The notes below the pieces were generated by a model. It made no database searches and was not told where the DNA came from. It saw only the letters and a list, made by a program, of their open reading frames with translations. DNA of 64,000 nt from Shimia sp. SK013 (GTDB taxonomy: Bacteria; Pseudomonadota; Alphaproteobacteria; Rhodobacterales; Rhodobacteraceae), in assembly GCF_001292625.1 (NCBI RefSeq), contig NZ_LAJH01000026.1, positions 62,001 to 126,000 of the forward strand. The letters run 5' to 3'. Below are positions 53,793-62,360 of this stretch, piece by piece. The position numbers and the translations under genes were made by a program. The first letter of the stretch is position 1, and every line of letters begins with the position of its first letter.

Positions 53793-54125
53793 GTGGTGAC
53801 ATTAGCACGTGCATTGTTTCGGTCAGCCAGAAATCAGGCGTCTATTGCCGCGCGAAACACCGGAAGGTGTCAGGCCAAAACAAGGCGAAAGCGCGCTGGG
53901 GCTTTTCTTTGCGAATCAATGGCTTCGCTGCGCTGCGGCGGTGATGTCGGGGAAGTAGAGTGGGGGAAAAACCGACCCGATAGCGCGATCAAGGCGCAAA
54001 AATCGGCGGAATTGAGCAAAAACGGGCGATCAACCTGCCTTTCCATTTCCGTTTTCAGCGTTTCTACTTATAGTTAGACAGATGCATGCGCAAAGACCTG
54101 CACGCCGTTAGGGAGACATATGCCG
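53793..54125 (+). promoter_or_regulatory. Regulatory stretch between ada and ihfB with phased A-tracts
   Basis: 333 bases without a gene, holding the divergent promoters of ada and ihfB. Three A5 tracts at about 53967-53971, 53998-54002 and 54018-54022 are spaced 31 and 20 bases, near three and two helical turns, which predicts intrinsic curvature. A TATAGT box at 54069-54074 may be the ihfB -10 element; the -35 is weak. Curvature and promoter are inferred from sequence only. Confidence 0.5.
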
Positions 54126-54407
54126 ATGATCCGTTCGGAATTGATTCAGAAGATTGCCGATGAGAACCCCCATCTGTACCAACGTGACGTTGAGCGTATC
54201 GTGAACACGATATTCGACGAAATCACGGACGCCATGAGCGGCGGTGACCGCGTTGAGCTTCGGGGGTTTGGTGCATTCTCAGTCAAGAAGCGCGACGCCC
54301 GCACAGGGCGCAACCCGCGCACAGGAGAGTCGGTGCAAGTGGAAGAAAAACACGTGCCCTTCTTTAAGACGGGCAAGTTGCTGCGAGATCGTCTGAACGG
54401 GAAGTAA
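54126..54407 (+). CDS. ihfB: Integration host factor subunit beta
   Basis: DNA-bending HU/IHF-family subunit, 93 residues. [33 protein letters not shown] is the helical dimer part; the DNA-binding arm is [25 protein letters not shown] with the conserved GRNPxTGE motif. It pairs with IHF alpha, encoded elsewhere, and shapes promoters and recombination sites. The start at 54126 matches related proteins; ATG 54120 is two codons upstream. GGGAGA precedes. Followed after three bases by lapA, as in other alphaproteobacteria. Confidence 0.95.
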   Translation: MIRSELIQKIADENPHLYQRDVERIVNTIFDEITDAMSGGDRVELRGFGAFSVKKRDARTGRNPRTGESVQVEEKHVPFFKTGKLLRDRLNGK

Positions 54408-54410
54408 CCC

Positions 54411-54761
54411 ATGCGCTATATTCGCTACGCTTTTCTCGGTGCCCTTGGCGTCGTCCTTATCTCTGTTTGTCTGGCAAACCGTGACTTTGTCACGCTGACT
54501 GTGTTGCCCGCGGCATTGGGTGATTTGTTGGGTCTGAACTTCTCCATCACCCTGCCGCAATTCGTGGTGATCCTTGGCGCGATTGTTGTGGGTCTTCTGG
54601 TCGGTTTCGTCTGGGAATGGCTGCGCGAGCATCGGCATCGGGCGGACAAGACCAAGGCCGAGAAAGAGTTGCACAAGACCAAACGTGAAGTGCGTCGCCT
54701 GAAAGGTAAGCAGGCGGAGAACAAGGACGAAGTTCTCGCGCTGTTGGACGAAGCCTGCTGA
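54411..54761 (+). CDS. lapA: LapA family inner-membrane protein
   Basis: A 116-residue membrane protein with two helices (AFLGALGVVLISVCLANRD and FVVILGAIVVGLLVGFVWEWL) and a charged coiled-coil C terminus (KTKAEKELHKTKREVRRLKGKQAENKDEVL). It matches the LapA/YciS domain; in E. coli LapA cooperates with LapB in regulating lipopolysaccharide synthesis through FtsH and LpxC. LapB is not in the window. Three bases separate it from ihfB, and trpF follows 38 bases later. Confidence 0.88.
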   Translation: MRYIRYAFLGALGVVLISVCLANRDFVTLTVLPAALGDLLGLNFSITLPQFVVILGAIVVGLLVGFVWEWLREHRHRADKTKAEKELHKTKREVRRLKGKQAENKDEVLALLDEAC

Positions 54762-54799
54762 AGCTTTGCATTTGGGCGCGGCTCTTGTAGGGCTTGCAC

Positions 54800-55471
54800 A
54801 TGGATATTCGAGTCAAGATTTGCGGGCTGAAAGAGCCTGGGCATGTGTTGGCGGCCGCTGAGGCGGGCGCGGCATACGTCGGCTTTGTGTTCTTTGAGAA
54901 GTCTCCGCGTAACGTCGGCTTGGACCTCGCCCGAGATTTGGCGCTTGCGGCTCCGGTTGGGCTCGCCAAAGTGGCTTTGACCGTGAACGCGGACGACGGG
55001 TTTCTGGACCGATTGGTGGAGACTGTGCCGCTGGACATGTTGCAGCTGCATGGCGGCGAAAGTCCGGAACGTGTGGCCGACGTGCGCGCCCGGTATGGTT
55101 TGCCGGTGATGAAAGCCATTGGCATCGCGGAAGCGGCTGATGTGGCCCAGATCGATCTTTACGGAAATGTCGCAGACCAGTTGCTGGTGGATGCAAAGGC
55201 ACCTAAAGGCGCGGCTCTTCCGGGCGGCAACGGGCTGGCGTTTGACTGGCGTCTTGTGAACCGCAAATACTGGCCGGCGCCATGGATGCTTGCGGGCGGG
55301 CTGACGCCGGACAACGTCGCTGAAGCCGTGCGCATGACAGGGGCGCGACAGGTGGATGTGTCTTCGGGTGTGGAAAGCGGGCCGGGGATAAAAGACGTCA
55401 ACTTGATCAGGACATTTGTTCAAGCTGCTAGGGGGGGCTCTGAGGGAAGTTTGCCTCCAAAGCTCGTCTGA
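54800..55471 (+). CDS. trpF: Phosphoribosylanthranilate isomerase
   Basis: Third step of tryptophan biosynthesis from anthranilate. The 223-residue TIM-barrel protein has [12 protein letters not shown] (catalytic Cys) at the N terminus, [25 protein letters not shown], and [10 protein letters not shown] and [14 protein letters not shown] (catalytic Asp) near the C terminus. AGGG lies seven bases ahead of ATG 54800. trpB follows; trpA and the earlier trp genes are not in the window. Confidence 0.95.
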   Translation: MDIRVKICGLKEPGHVLAAAEAGAAYVGFVFFEKSPRNVGLDLARDLALAAPVGLAKVALTVNADDGFLDRLVETVPLDMLQLHGGESPERVADVRARYGLPVMKAIGIAEAADVAQIDLYGNVADQLLVDAKAPKGAALPGGNGLAFDWRLVNRKYWPAPWMLAGGLTPDNVAEAVRMTGARQVDVSSGVESGPGIKDVNLIRTFVQAARGGSEGSLPPKLV

Positions 55472-55634
55472 TACAGATGTTTTTGGTCTGCGCGAGCGGC
55501 GTTGACGTAGCTTGTATCAGTGGCAGTCGGCAGGAAGATCGCGAATGCACTTATCGCGGCGATTGCGAGCAGTTTACGCTGGCAAATCCTGATCCCCAGC
55601 CCTAGAACATTTGAAACACCGCGGGAGAGGCAAG

Positions 55635-56891
55635 ATGTCCGACGACCTTTTCAACAGCTTTATGAACGGCCCAGACGAAAAAGGCCGGTTCGGCCAGTTC
55701 GGTGGCCGATTTGTCAGCGAAACCTTGATGCCCTTGATCCTTGATCTTGAGGCGGAATACGAAAAGGCCAAGGACGATGATACGTTCTGGGCCGAGATGA
55801 ATGATCTGTGGAAACACTATGTCGGTCGTCCGAGCCCGTTGTATTTTGCGTCCCGCATGACCGAGACGCTGGGTGGCGCCAAGATCTACCTTAAGCGTGA
55901 TGAGTTGAACCACACGGGCGCCCACAAGGTGAACAACGTGTTGGGTCAGATCATTTTGGCGCGGCGCATGGGCAAGACACGCATTATTGCTGAAACCGGT
56001 GCGGGCCAGCATGGCGTGGCGACAGCCACCGTTTGTGCAAAGTTTGGCCTGAAGTGTGTGGTCTATATGGGCGCGCATGATGTGAAACGTCAGGCGCCCA
56101 ACGTGTTCCGCATGCGTTTGCTGGGCGCCGAAGTCGTACCGGTGACCTCTGGTCGTGGTACGCTGAAAGATGCGATGAACGACGCGCTGCGCGATTGGGT
56201 GACCAATGTCGGTGACACGTTTTATTGCATCGGGACCGTGGCTGGACCTCATCCCTATCCGGCGATGGTGCGCGATTTCCAATCGATTATCGGCAAAGAA
56301 GTGCGCTGGCAGCTCGAAGAGCAAGAGGGCAAGGGCCGCCTTCCTGACACGTTGATTGCAGCGATCGGCGGAGGCTCCAACGCGATGGGGCTTTTTCATC
56401 CGTTCCTGGATGACACGTCGGTCAACATCATTGGCGTCGAGGCTGGCGGTAAAGGCGTGAATGAGAAGATGGAGCACTGCGCGTCGCTTACCGGCGGGCG
56501 TCCGGGTGTGCTGCATGGCAATCGCACCTATCTGTTGCAGGATGACGATGGCCAAATTCTGGAAGGTTATTCGATCTCTGCGGGACTTGATTACCCGGGG
56601 ATCGGGCCGGAGCACAGCTGGCTGAATGATACGGGACGCGCACAATATGTGTCGATCACGGACAAAGAGGCGCTTGAGGCGTTCCAGTTCTCCTGTGGTC
56701 AGGAAGGCATCATTCCTGCGTTGGAGCCCTGCCATGCGCTGGCGCATGTGATGAAAATCGCGCCGGACCTGCCTAAGGATCACATCCTTGTAATGAACAT
56801 GTGTGGTCGTGGGGACAAAGACGTGCAAACCGTGGCGCGATATCTCGGCTTTGACATGTCCGACACCGAAGAGGGGCGTTCGGCCGACTAG
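55635..56891 (+). CDS. trpB: Tryptophan synthase beta subunit
   Basis: PLP enzyme that condenses indole with serine. The 418-residue protein carries the PLP lysine Lys98 in [55 protein letters not shown] and the phosphate loop [22 protein letters not shown] lies ahead of ATG 55635. It ends with a terminator, so trpA, its usual neighbour, must be placed elsewhere in this genome. Confidence 0.97.
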   Translation: MSDDLFNSFMNGPDEKGRFGQFGGRFVSETLMPLILDLEAEYEKAKDDDTFWAEMNDLWKHYVGRPSPLYFASRMTETLGGAKIYLKRDELNHTGAHKVNNVLGQIILARRMGKTRIIAETGAGQHGVATATVCAKFGLKCVVYMGAHDVKRQAPNVFRMRLLGAEVVPVTSGRGTLKDAMNDALRDWVTNVGDTFYCIGTVAGPHPYPAMVRDFQSIIGKEVRWQLEEQEGKGRLPDTLIAAIGGGSNAMGLFHPFLDDTSVNIIGVEAGGKGVNEKMEHCASLTGGRPGVLHGNRTYLLQDDDGQILEGYSISAGLDYPGIGPEHSWLNDTGRAQYVSITDKEALEAFQFSCGQEGIIPALEPCHALAHVMKIAPDLPKDHILVMNMCGRGDKDVQTVARYLGFDMSDTEEGRSAD

Positions 56892-56919
56892 ATTGGTGGC
56901 AGCAACGGACCAGAACAAG

Positions 56920-56946
56920 AGGCGCCCAGCGGGGCGCCTTTTTTAT
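56920..56946 (+). terminator. Rho-independent terminator after trpB
   Basis: AGGCGCC (56920-56926) pairs with GGCGCCT (56933-56939), followed by TTTTTTATTTTT. It lies 29 bases past the stop. Confidence 0.9.
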
Positions 56947-57050
56947 TTTTGCGCAAACACCGCATGGGACTTTCTGCGCATTCTTCCCCTTGCGAGGGCG
57001 GGCAGAGAGGGCCACCTTGGTGAAAGACATTCCAAGGACGGTGGTGATCT

Positions 57051-57374
57051 ATGCGTGCAATGATGAAGTATTTTTTGTGGTCTGCCACCGTGGCGCTGCT
57101 GGCGGTGGCCCCGGTAAGGGCTGAAAGCATTTCGGTGGCCCGCGAGGCGGCCATCCAAAAAATGACATCAGCAGGCGTGCAACGGGTGAAAATCGATCGT
57201 CGGCTGAATGGTAATACCCGACTTCGCGGGTTCTCAGAAACCGATTTGCACGTGATCATCATAGATAAGAAAACCGGTGGGTTTGTGACGGATATCGTGG
57301 TGCCTCTGACAGAAATGCCCAAAACGCACTGGGCAGACCAAGGTCCCGATTTTGCCGATATCGAAGGCCACTAG
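57051..57374 (+). CDS. Small secreted protein of unknown function
   Basis: A 107-residue protein with a clear signal peptide: MRAMMKYFLWSATVALLAVAPVRA cut before ESISV. The mature 83 residues contain SVAREAAIQKMTSAGVQRVKIDRRLNGNTRLRGFSETDLHVIIIDKKTGGFVTDIVV, which looks like a small mixed alpha/beta domain; no cysteines remain after processing. I do not recognise the family. A shorter start at 57060 or 57063 is possible. It stands between trpB and a convergent DUF2237 gene. Confidence 0.68.
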   Translation: MRAMMKYFLWSATVALLAVAPVRAESISVAREAAIQKMTSAGVQRVKIDRRLNGNTRLRGFSETDLHVIIIDKKTGGFVTDIVVPLTEMPKTHWADQGPDFADIEGH

Positions 57375-57386
57375 ACCGACAGGTTG

Positions 57387-57767
57387 CTAATGCGCGTCGA
57401 GTGCGTGATGCACAAGAACGGCGTGCGGCACAATATCAAGAGCGGACTGATGCGTGCTGGCGAGCCGTACCTTTGGCGCGCAACCTTCGTCGTGAGCTTG
57501 CAGAAACCGCGCGGCGCACAGGCACCATTGGTCCCCAGCTTTCAGGCCACCAAATCCGAACTCCGGTCGCGGCGTTGACAGGTCGTTGCCCACATATTTG
57601 GAATAGGCGAGAAACTCCTCGGTTAGGACCACACAGACGGTGTGGCTTCCGGTGTCATGTGTGCACGTGTTACAGGCGCCGTCCCGGAAGTATCCGGTGA
57701 GCGGATCCAGAGAGCAGGGTTTCAACACGTCCCCGAGGACGTTCACAGAGGGGTCTTTTTCGATCAT
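57387..57767 (-). CDS. DUF2237 family protein
   Basis: A 126-residue soluble protein of the DUF2237 family: MIEKDPSVNVLGDVLKPCSLDPLTGYFRDGACNTCTHDTGSHTVCVVLTEEFLAYSKYVGNDLSTPRPEFGFGGLKAGDQWCLC is shortened here by its motifs NVLG, PCSLDPLTG, SHTVC, GNDLSTPRPEF and DQWCLCAARF. Function unknown; conserved Cys residues suggest a metal or redox role but this is not established. ATG 57767 was chosen because homologues start near IEKDPSVNVLG. Confidence 0.85.
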   Translation of the reverse strand: MIEKDPSVNVLGDVLKPCSLDPLTGYFRDGACNTCTHDTGSHTVCVVLTEEFLAYSKYVGNDLSTPRPEFGFGGLKAGDQWCLCAARFLQAHDEGCAPKVRLASTHQSALDIVPHAVLVHHALDAH

Positions 57768-57949
57768 GGTGCCAGTCTGACACGGCAGCGTGCTCCGGCA
57801 AAGTACGGATATTGGCTCCAAGGGCGAGATTTGAACATACTGGCCAGATCGACGCCATTCACGAAATGGAGTTTCAAGTCGTGGATTTCTGGGCCCGCAG
57901 GCTATCGGCAGCGGCGCGCCCCATTTCGTGGACAGTTTTGTCGCAGGCG

Positions 57950-59116
57950 TTACTGCAACTCTTCAGATATCTGGCGAAAAAGAGCGATACTGTCGCCTTT
58001 TACGTCACCTTCTTTGAATTGACGGTCCGCCGAGGTCACCACAATCAGCACCCCTTTGGGCCGGTTGACATAAAGGTACTGGCCATAAATCCCATGTCCG
58101 TAAAACTCACCCTCGCGGGGGTCGTTGGGCATCCACCATTGGTACCCATAGTTCAGCTCACCTACCTTGGTTTTGGCGCTGGGAATAGTTGACGCTGCCA
58201 GCCAATCAGCGGGCACGATCTGCTGCCCATTGTGCTCACCTTTTTGCAGGATCATTTGGCCAAAGCGCGCATAATCCCGTGTAGTCACGTTCAATCCGCC
58301 GAGGACGAACGCGACACTTTCCCCGTCGGTGAGGTAGTATGGCGCGGCTTCATAGCCGAGTTTGGAGATAATTTTCTCTGACAAAAGCGAAGCGACATCG
58401 CGACCGGTGGCGCCGCGGATCACCATGCCCAACACATGTGTGTCGATCGAGACGTATTTCATCTCGTCGCCCGGCGCGGCGAAGGTGTCTGACAATGCGG
58501 CGGTGAACCCGTCCATCGTGCCGCCAAGCGCCAGCACGCGGCCCATGCGATTGATGTCTGAGTTGGAGTCCAGATAGTCCTCGTCAAATGTCACACCTGA
58601 AGACATCTGCAACACGTTTTTGATGCTGGCGCCGTCGTATGCGGAACCTGCCAAGGCTGGCACGTATTTGGTGACCGGATCGTCGATGCTGTCGATGTCG
58701 CCGTCTGCCAAGACGACGCCCATTAGTGCGGACAAATATGACTTGGCCACGGACCAACTGATGCGCAAATCGGTGTCTGTGGTGTCCTTGTAATATGCCT
58801 CGTGCACAATCGCGCCGTCCTTGAGCACAAGCATGGATGTCACACTGCGGTCTTTGACATATTGCGCCACGCCCGACGGCAGAGCGGCCTGTGGCCCTTT
58901 GGGTAAGTCGATCACCGGCGCGTCGCCACGCGGCACCTCACGCCACAGGAAAGCGGCGTTCATGTTGGAGAAGTTGTGAACAATTTTTCCTTCGGAAAAC
59001 AGCGAGTTGACCGCAAGCAGTCGTGTGAGCTCATCCCGTTTCAGAAAGCCGACCACTGCGGCCGCCAAAACAAGCATCAACAGAATTCGCCCCAGCCATT
59101 TACCAAAAGTACGCAT
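57950..59116 (-). CDS. Serine hydrolase, beta-lactamase/class C-like
   Basis: A 388-residue protein anchored by an N-terminal helix (LGRILLMLVLAAAVVGFL) with the catalytic domain probably in the periplasm. The serine Ser122 is in SVAK (SxxK, Lys125), the YVS motif near residue 222 supplies the Tyr, and HGIYGQ near 350 is in place of the KTG/HxG box, giving the esterase/penicillin-binding fold of class C beta-lactamase relatives. Substrate unknown, could be an esterase or D-amino peptidase; antibiotic hydrolysis is not implied. Convergent with nothing, followed by DUF2237. Confidence 0.83.
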   Translation of the reverse strand: MRTFGKWLGRILLMLVLAAAVVGFLKRDELTRLLAVNSLFSEGKIVHNFSNMNAAFLWREVPRGDAPVIDLPKGPQAALPSGVAQYVKDRSVTSMLVLKDGAIVHEAYYKDTTDTDLRISWSVAKSYLSALMGVVLADGDIDSIDDPVTKYVPALAGSAYDGASIKNVLQMSSGVTFDEDYLDSNSDINRMGRVLALGGTMDGFTAALSDTFAAPGDEMKYVSIDTHVLGMVIRGATGRDVASLLSEKIISKLGYEAAPYYLTDGESVAFVLGGLNVTTRDYARFGQMILQKGEHNGQQIVPADWLAASTIPSAKTKVGELNYGYQWWMPNDPREGEFYGHGIYGQYLYVNRPKGVLIVVTSADRQFKEGDVKGDSIALFRQISEELQ

Positions 59117-59182
59117 TAAAACATCCTCCCCATGTTGAAGGAGGAGTTGACCACTTTCGGCGGCTTTTGAGCAAGCAAAACC

Positions 59183-60247
59183 TTAGGTCAGTGCAGCTGG
59201 TCCGCGCCAATCAATCCAGCGGCCGTGAAAGTCAGCGCGCCCCAAATCGAAGCGCAAATCTCCGGGCCAGAGGCGCAGGGTCAATGCCGCGCCCGGGGTC
59301 TGGTTGTCGGCCTCATAGCTAAGCCAGGCAAGCGGTGAGGCGTCCGTGGCTTTGGCGCCTGCGGCCCCGATCAATGCGGTGCCGCGCGCTTGTGTTTCTG
59401 CGGGGAAATATTGCCACGCGACAGTGTGATAGATCAGGTGCAGCTGGCCGTCGGTTGTCGTTTGCAAACGGTCTTGAAGCCAGTCGATGGCATCGCCTTT
59501 GTCGACCGGTGCATCCTGCAGTTCTATGGCCGCGCGGGTGCGGGTGAGGCGCTCGGTCTGATCGGGCCAGAGATAGGCGAGAAGGCGCAGCGCGTCGGCG
59601 GGATCGTGGGCGTTTAACGGGGTCAGATCGACGCCCCGACGTTCAGTCACGGGCAGTGAAAAACCGCTGTCGGCATCGCGACTGTATTGCGTCGGTATCG
59701 CGTCGGTCCACTTTGGCGTGAGAACAACCGGACTTTGAGGGGCAACTTGGGGGTCCGTCACGAGGTCAAAACGATCAAACATCAGGTTGAGCCCGGCAGA
59801 GGCACCAAGTTCGGAGAGTTGGAAGGGTAAGCCGAACCTCGCGTGCAAAAGTTCAGCCGCGGCGATCAGGACGGCCGACCGGCGTACTTCGTTTGTTTGG
59901 GGCGGGCGGTCAATCCAATCGCAGAGAAACGCGTCGTGTGTATGAAGCGCTTGCTTGATGGTTTCGCCAAACAGCGCATCCGGCGCGGAGTGGGGTGGGT
60001 AGACCGCCGCGAGCGCGGCGTCGCGGTCTTGCAAGACAAGCGCATGCAGTCCGCTGGCGATGCGCAGCGGCAGGCTGTGGCCGGAGGGGCCGATGTCACC
60101 TGTGAAGCTTGCGCTCTTTTCCGCCAGTGCGGTGTCTTCGGGCCAGTCTTGCGAAAGCAGACGCAGCAGGCGTACCATGAAAGGGCTGCCGAGGCCGTCA
60201 CAATGGCCGGCTTGATCCAGAAACGCCGCCCGCAGGGGCGCACTCAT
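59183..60247 (-). CDS. DUF2332 family protein
   Basis: A 354-residue cytosolic protein of the DUF2332 family. It contains GDIGPSGHSLPLRIASGLHALVLQ, SELGASAGLNLMFDRF near residue 145, and WQYFPAETQARG and LTLRLWPGDLRFDLGRADFHGRWIDW near the C terminus. The ELGASAGLNL block resembles a SAM-binding motif I, so methyltransferase-like chemistry is conceivable. It overlaps the pth stop by four bases (ATGA), so the two are translated together. Confidence 0.8.
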   Translation of the reverse strand: MSAPLRAAFLDQAGHCDGLGSPFMVRLLRLLSQDWPEDTALAEKSASFTGDIGPSGHSLPLRIASGLHALVLQDRDAALAAVYPPHSAPDALFGETIKQALHTHDAFLCDWIDRPPQTNEVRRSAVLIAAAELLHARFGLPFQLSELGASAGLNLMFDRFDLVTDPQVAPQSPVVLTPKWTDAIPTQYSRDADSGFSLPVTERRGVDLTPLNAHDPADALRLLAYLWPDQTERLTRTRAAIELQDAPVDKGDAIDWLQDRLQTTTDGQLHLIYHTVAWQYFPAETQARGTALIGAAGAKATDASPLAWLSYEADNQTPGAALTLRLWPGDLRFDLGRADFHGRWIDWRGPAALT

Positions 60248-60954
60248 GAAAACTTGTCCATCAGCTTTTGCAATGGGTTTCGTGTGTCTTGAGCCGGTTC
60301 CGGTTTGGGATCCGGTTTTGGCGTGGCTTTGGCCTTCGGTTGGTTTTGCTGCGTCTCTGGTTTGGGTTTTGTGGTGGACGAGCGCGGCGGCGCCAAACGC
60401 AGGGCAACAGCGTTGGAAAACTTGGCGGTGTCGCCTGCTGCCAGATGTGCGGCGCCATCCGAAATCCCGCGCAGCATGTCATCAAGCCAGTCCTGATCCA
60501 TTTTGTGAAAATCATGCAGGACGTAGTGGCTCACCAGATCCTTGCGCCCCGGATGGCCGATGCCCATGCGAACGCGGCCATAGGCTTCGCCGATGTGCTG
60601 ATGCATCGAGCGCAACCCGTTGTGGCCAGCGTGGCCACCGCCCTTTTTGTATTTGAGTTTGCCCGCCGCCAGATCGAGTTCGTCGTGAAACACCACCACG
60701 TCCTCAGCCGCAAGTTTGTAAAACCGCATGGCTTCGCCCACCGATTGGCCGGAGAGGTTCATGAAGGTTTCGGGCTTGAGCAGAAGCACCTTTTCAGAGC
60801 CAAGCCGACCCTCGGTGAGGGAACCCTGAAACTTGCCCTTCCACGGGGCAAAACCGTGGTCATCCGCAATGCGGTCAAGCGCCATGAAACCGATGTTGTG
60901 TCGGTTGTTCTGGTATTTGGTGCCGGGATTGCCCAGGCCGACAAAGAGTTTCAT
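60244..60954 (-). CDS. pth: Peptidyl-tRNA hydrolase
   Basis: Releases peptides from stalled peptidyl-tRNA. Core residues are in VGLGNPGTKYQNNRHNIGFMALD (Asn and His), MNLSGQSVGEAMRFY, VFHDELDLAAGKLKYKKGGGHAGHNGLRSM (Asp and Asn) and GIGHPGRKDLVSHYVL. The protein is 236 residues, some 40 longer than usual because of a Pro/Lys/Gln-rich tail from about residue 188 (SSTTKPKPETQQNQPKAKA and following). Usually adjacent to rplY; here rplY is 2.7 kb away with three genes between. Divergent from the FkbM gene. Confidence 0.95.
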   Translation of the reverse strand: MKLFVGLGNPGTKYQNNRHNIGFMALDRIADDHGFAPWKGKFQGSLTEGRLGSEKVLLLKPETFMNLSGQSVGEAMRFYKLAAEDVVVFHDELDLAAGKLKYKKGGGHAGHNGLRSMHQHIGEAYGRVRMGIGHPGRKDLVSHYVLHDFHKMDQDWLDDMLRGISDGAAHLAAGDTAKFSNAVALRLAPPRSSTTKPKPETQQNQPKAKATPKPDPKPEPAQDTRNPLQKLMDKFS

Positions 60955-61044
60955 GAAGGACTGCCTTTGCTGCTCACGGTTGCTCTATAGCGGCCAAGCC
61001 CCTAGGACTCAATCAATTGACAAGAACAAACGGGCAGATCGGGC

Positions 61045-61734
61045 ATGACAGTTTACACGCTCAAAGGCATTGAAGTTGGCATTCCGGACTGGCTCACCGA
61101 CACACAGATCGCCGCCAAATTGGCCTCTGGCGAGTATGAAAACAAAGAAAGCGCCGCCGCGTTGCAGCGGATCAAGAAGGGTTGGCGCGTGCTGGAGATC
61201 GGTGCGGGGCTTGGCTATGTCAGCGCGATCTGTGCGCAAGCGGCCGGAGCCGAGAACGTGATGAGCGTGGAGGCCAACCCCAAGATGTTGGATCCGATCC
61301 GCGCCAACCTCGCGCGCAACGGGCAAAGCGAGGTGACGCTTGTGCATGGGGCCGTGGTTGGCAACGCGCATGATGCTGAGACGGTGAAATTCCGCGCGGG
61401 GGCTTTGTTCTGGGGTGGCGGTCTGGTGGAGGAGGGCACATCGCCTGAGGACATGGTCGAGGTGCCCGCGGTTCCGATTGGGCATCTGTTGGCGATTCAA
61501 GAGCCGCAATTTGTGATGATGGACATCGAAGGCGGCGAGCAGTTTCTCTTTGAAGAGAAGTGGCCAAAATGCGTGCGCCATGTGGTGTTGGAGCTGCATC
61601 TGTCCAAGTATCCGCGCAAGGTGGTGAAAAAGATCGTGGACTGTATGAGCCGGTCGGGACTGACCTATGATCCGGGGACCAGCAGCGGGCGGACCTTGGG
61701 GTTTATGCGCATTGGACGGGTGAAGAAAGGGTAG
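61045..61734 (+). CDS. FkbM family SAM-dependent methyltransferase
   Basis: A 229-residue methyltransferase. Motif I is VLEIGAGLGYVSAICAQAAG at about 50-69, the acidic loop is VEANPKMLDPIRANL, and the FkbM signature is FVMMDIEGGEQFLFEEKWP near 150-168. FkbM enzymes O-methylate sugars or other small hydroxyl compounds, often in polysaccharide or natural-product pathways. Context gives no substrate. Divergent from pth. Two hairpins follow its stop directly. Confidence 0.84.
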   Translation: MTVYTLKGIEVGIPDWLTDTQIAAKLASGEYENKESAAALQRIKKGWRVLEIGAGLGYVSAICAQAAGAENVMSVEANPKMLDPIRANLARNGQSEVTLVHGAVVGNAHDAETVKFRAGALFWGGGLVEEGTSPEDMVEVPAVPIGHLLAIQEPQFVMMDIEGGEQFLFEEKWPKCVRHVVLELHLSKYPRKVVKKIVDCMSRSGLTYDPGTSSGRTLGFMRIGRVKKG

Positions 61735-61800
61735 GGGCTTTGCCCCTGCGACAGCAAGCTGTCGCCACCCCAGGATATTTTAGCAAGAGGAAGAGGGCAG
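61734..61800 (+). repeat. Tandem-hairpin intergenic element
   Basis: Two perfect hairpins lie back to back just past the FkbM stop: GGGGC (61734-61738) with GCCCC (61742-61746), and GCGACAGC (61748-61755) with GCTGTCGC (61758-61765). They are followed by CCACCCCAGGATATTTTAGC and a purine-rich GAGGAAGAGGG. This composite resembles intergenic repeats I recall from Rhodobacteraceae genomes, but no second copy is in the window. Confidence 0.55.
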
Positions 61801-62297
61801 CGGCTGTATTTTTAGGGGAGTTACTGACCGCGCGTTTGAAATTGCGCCCGGTAGGGCGCGCGGATCGTGCCTTTCTTTCGGAGATGTGGCGTGATCCCCA
61901 GGTGCGGCGGTATTTGGGCGGGCCGGTGGCGGTGGATCAATTGGAGGCGCGGTTTGCCTCTTATGTGAAAGGGGCTGTCGGCGTTGGCATCTGGGTGGCG
62001 ACGCTTAGTGTGGACGGGGCGCCGCTGGGCGTGATTGTCGTGCACCCGCATCATGACGGCATGGGACATGAAGTGTCGTTTGAGTTTGTGCGTCGGGTGT
62101 GGGGACAAGGGCTGGCTCGTGAGGCGGTTGGGGCTGTTGTGGACCACATCCTGAACGATGAGGGTCTGGCGCAGATTCTGGCGGAGACGCAGGCCGTGAA
62201 TGAAGCGAGTTGCCGGTTGTTTGAGGCGCTGGGATTTGCCCAGCAGCGCCGCCTTGTGCGCTTTGACGTGGAGCAAATTGTTTACAGCAAGTCATAG
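61740..62297 (+). CDS. GNAT family N-acetyltransferase
   Basis: An acetyltransferase of the RimJ-like GNAT type. The recognisable part begins TARLKLRPVGRADRAFLSEMWRDPQVRRYLGG, and the CoA motif is VWGQGLAREAVGAVVDHIL; NEASCRLFEALGF is the C-terminal signature. Substrate unknown. The start is problematic: no ATG or GTG lies in a sensible place. TTG 61740 would begin inside the hairpin repeat; CTG 61824 with GGGGAG ahead, or TTG 61836, fit the domain better. The upstream repeat may have displaced the original start, so the gene could be degraded. Confidence 0.68.
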   Translation: MPLRQQAVATPGYFSKRKRAAAVFLGELLTARLKLRPVGRADRAFLSEMWRDPQVRRYLGGPVAVDQLEARFASYVKGAVGVGIWVATLSVDGAPLGVIVVHPHHDGMGHEVSFEFVRRVWGQGLAREAVGAVVDHILNDEGLAQILAETQAVNEASCRLFEALGFAQQRRLVRFDVEQIVYSKS

Positions 62298-62360
62298 CTC
62301 AAACAGTCCGCGCCTTGCGGGCCGCCGTGTTTGACACACAGCTTGCGGTGCGACCGCTTT

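Noticed and set aside
55520-55744. A GTG-started small gene overlapping the trpB start
   Set aside because: Its second half is only the trpB 5' end read out of frame and it has no domain; the first part merely looks hydrophobic.
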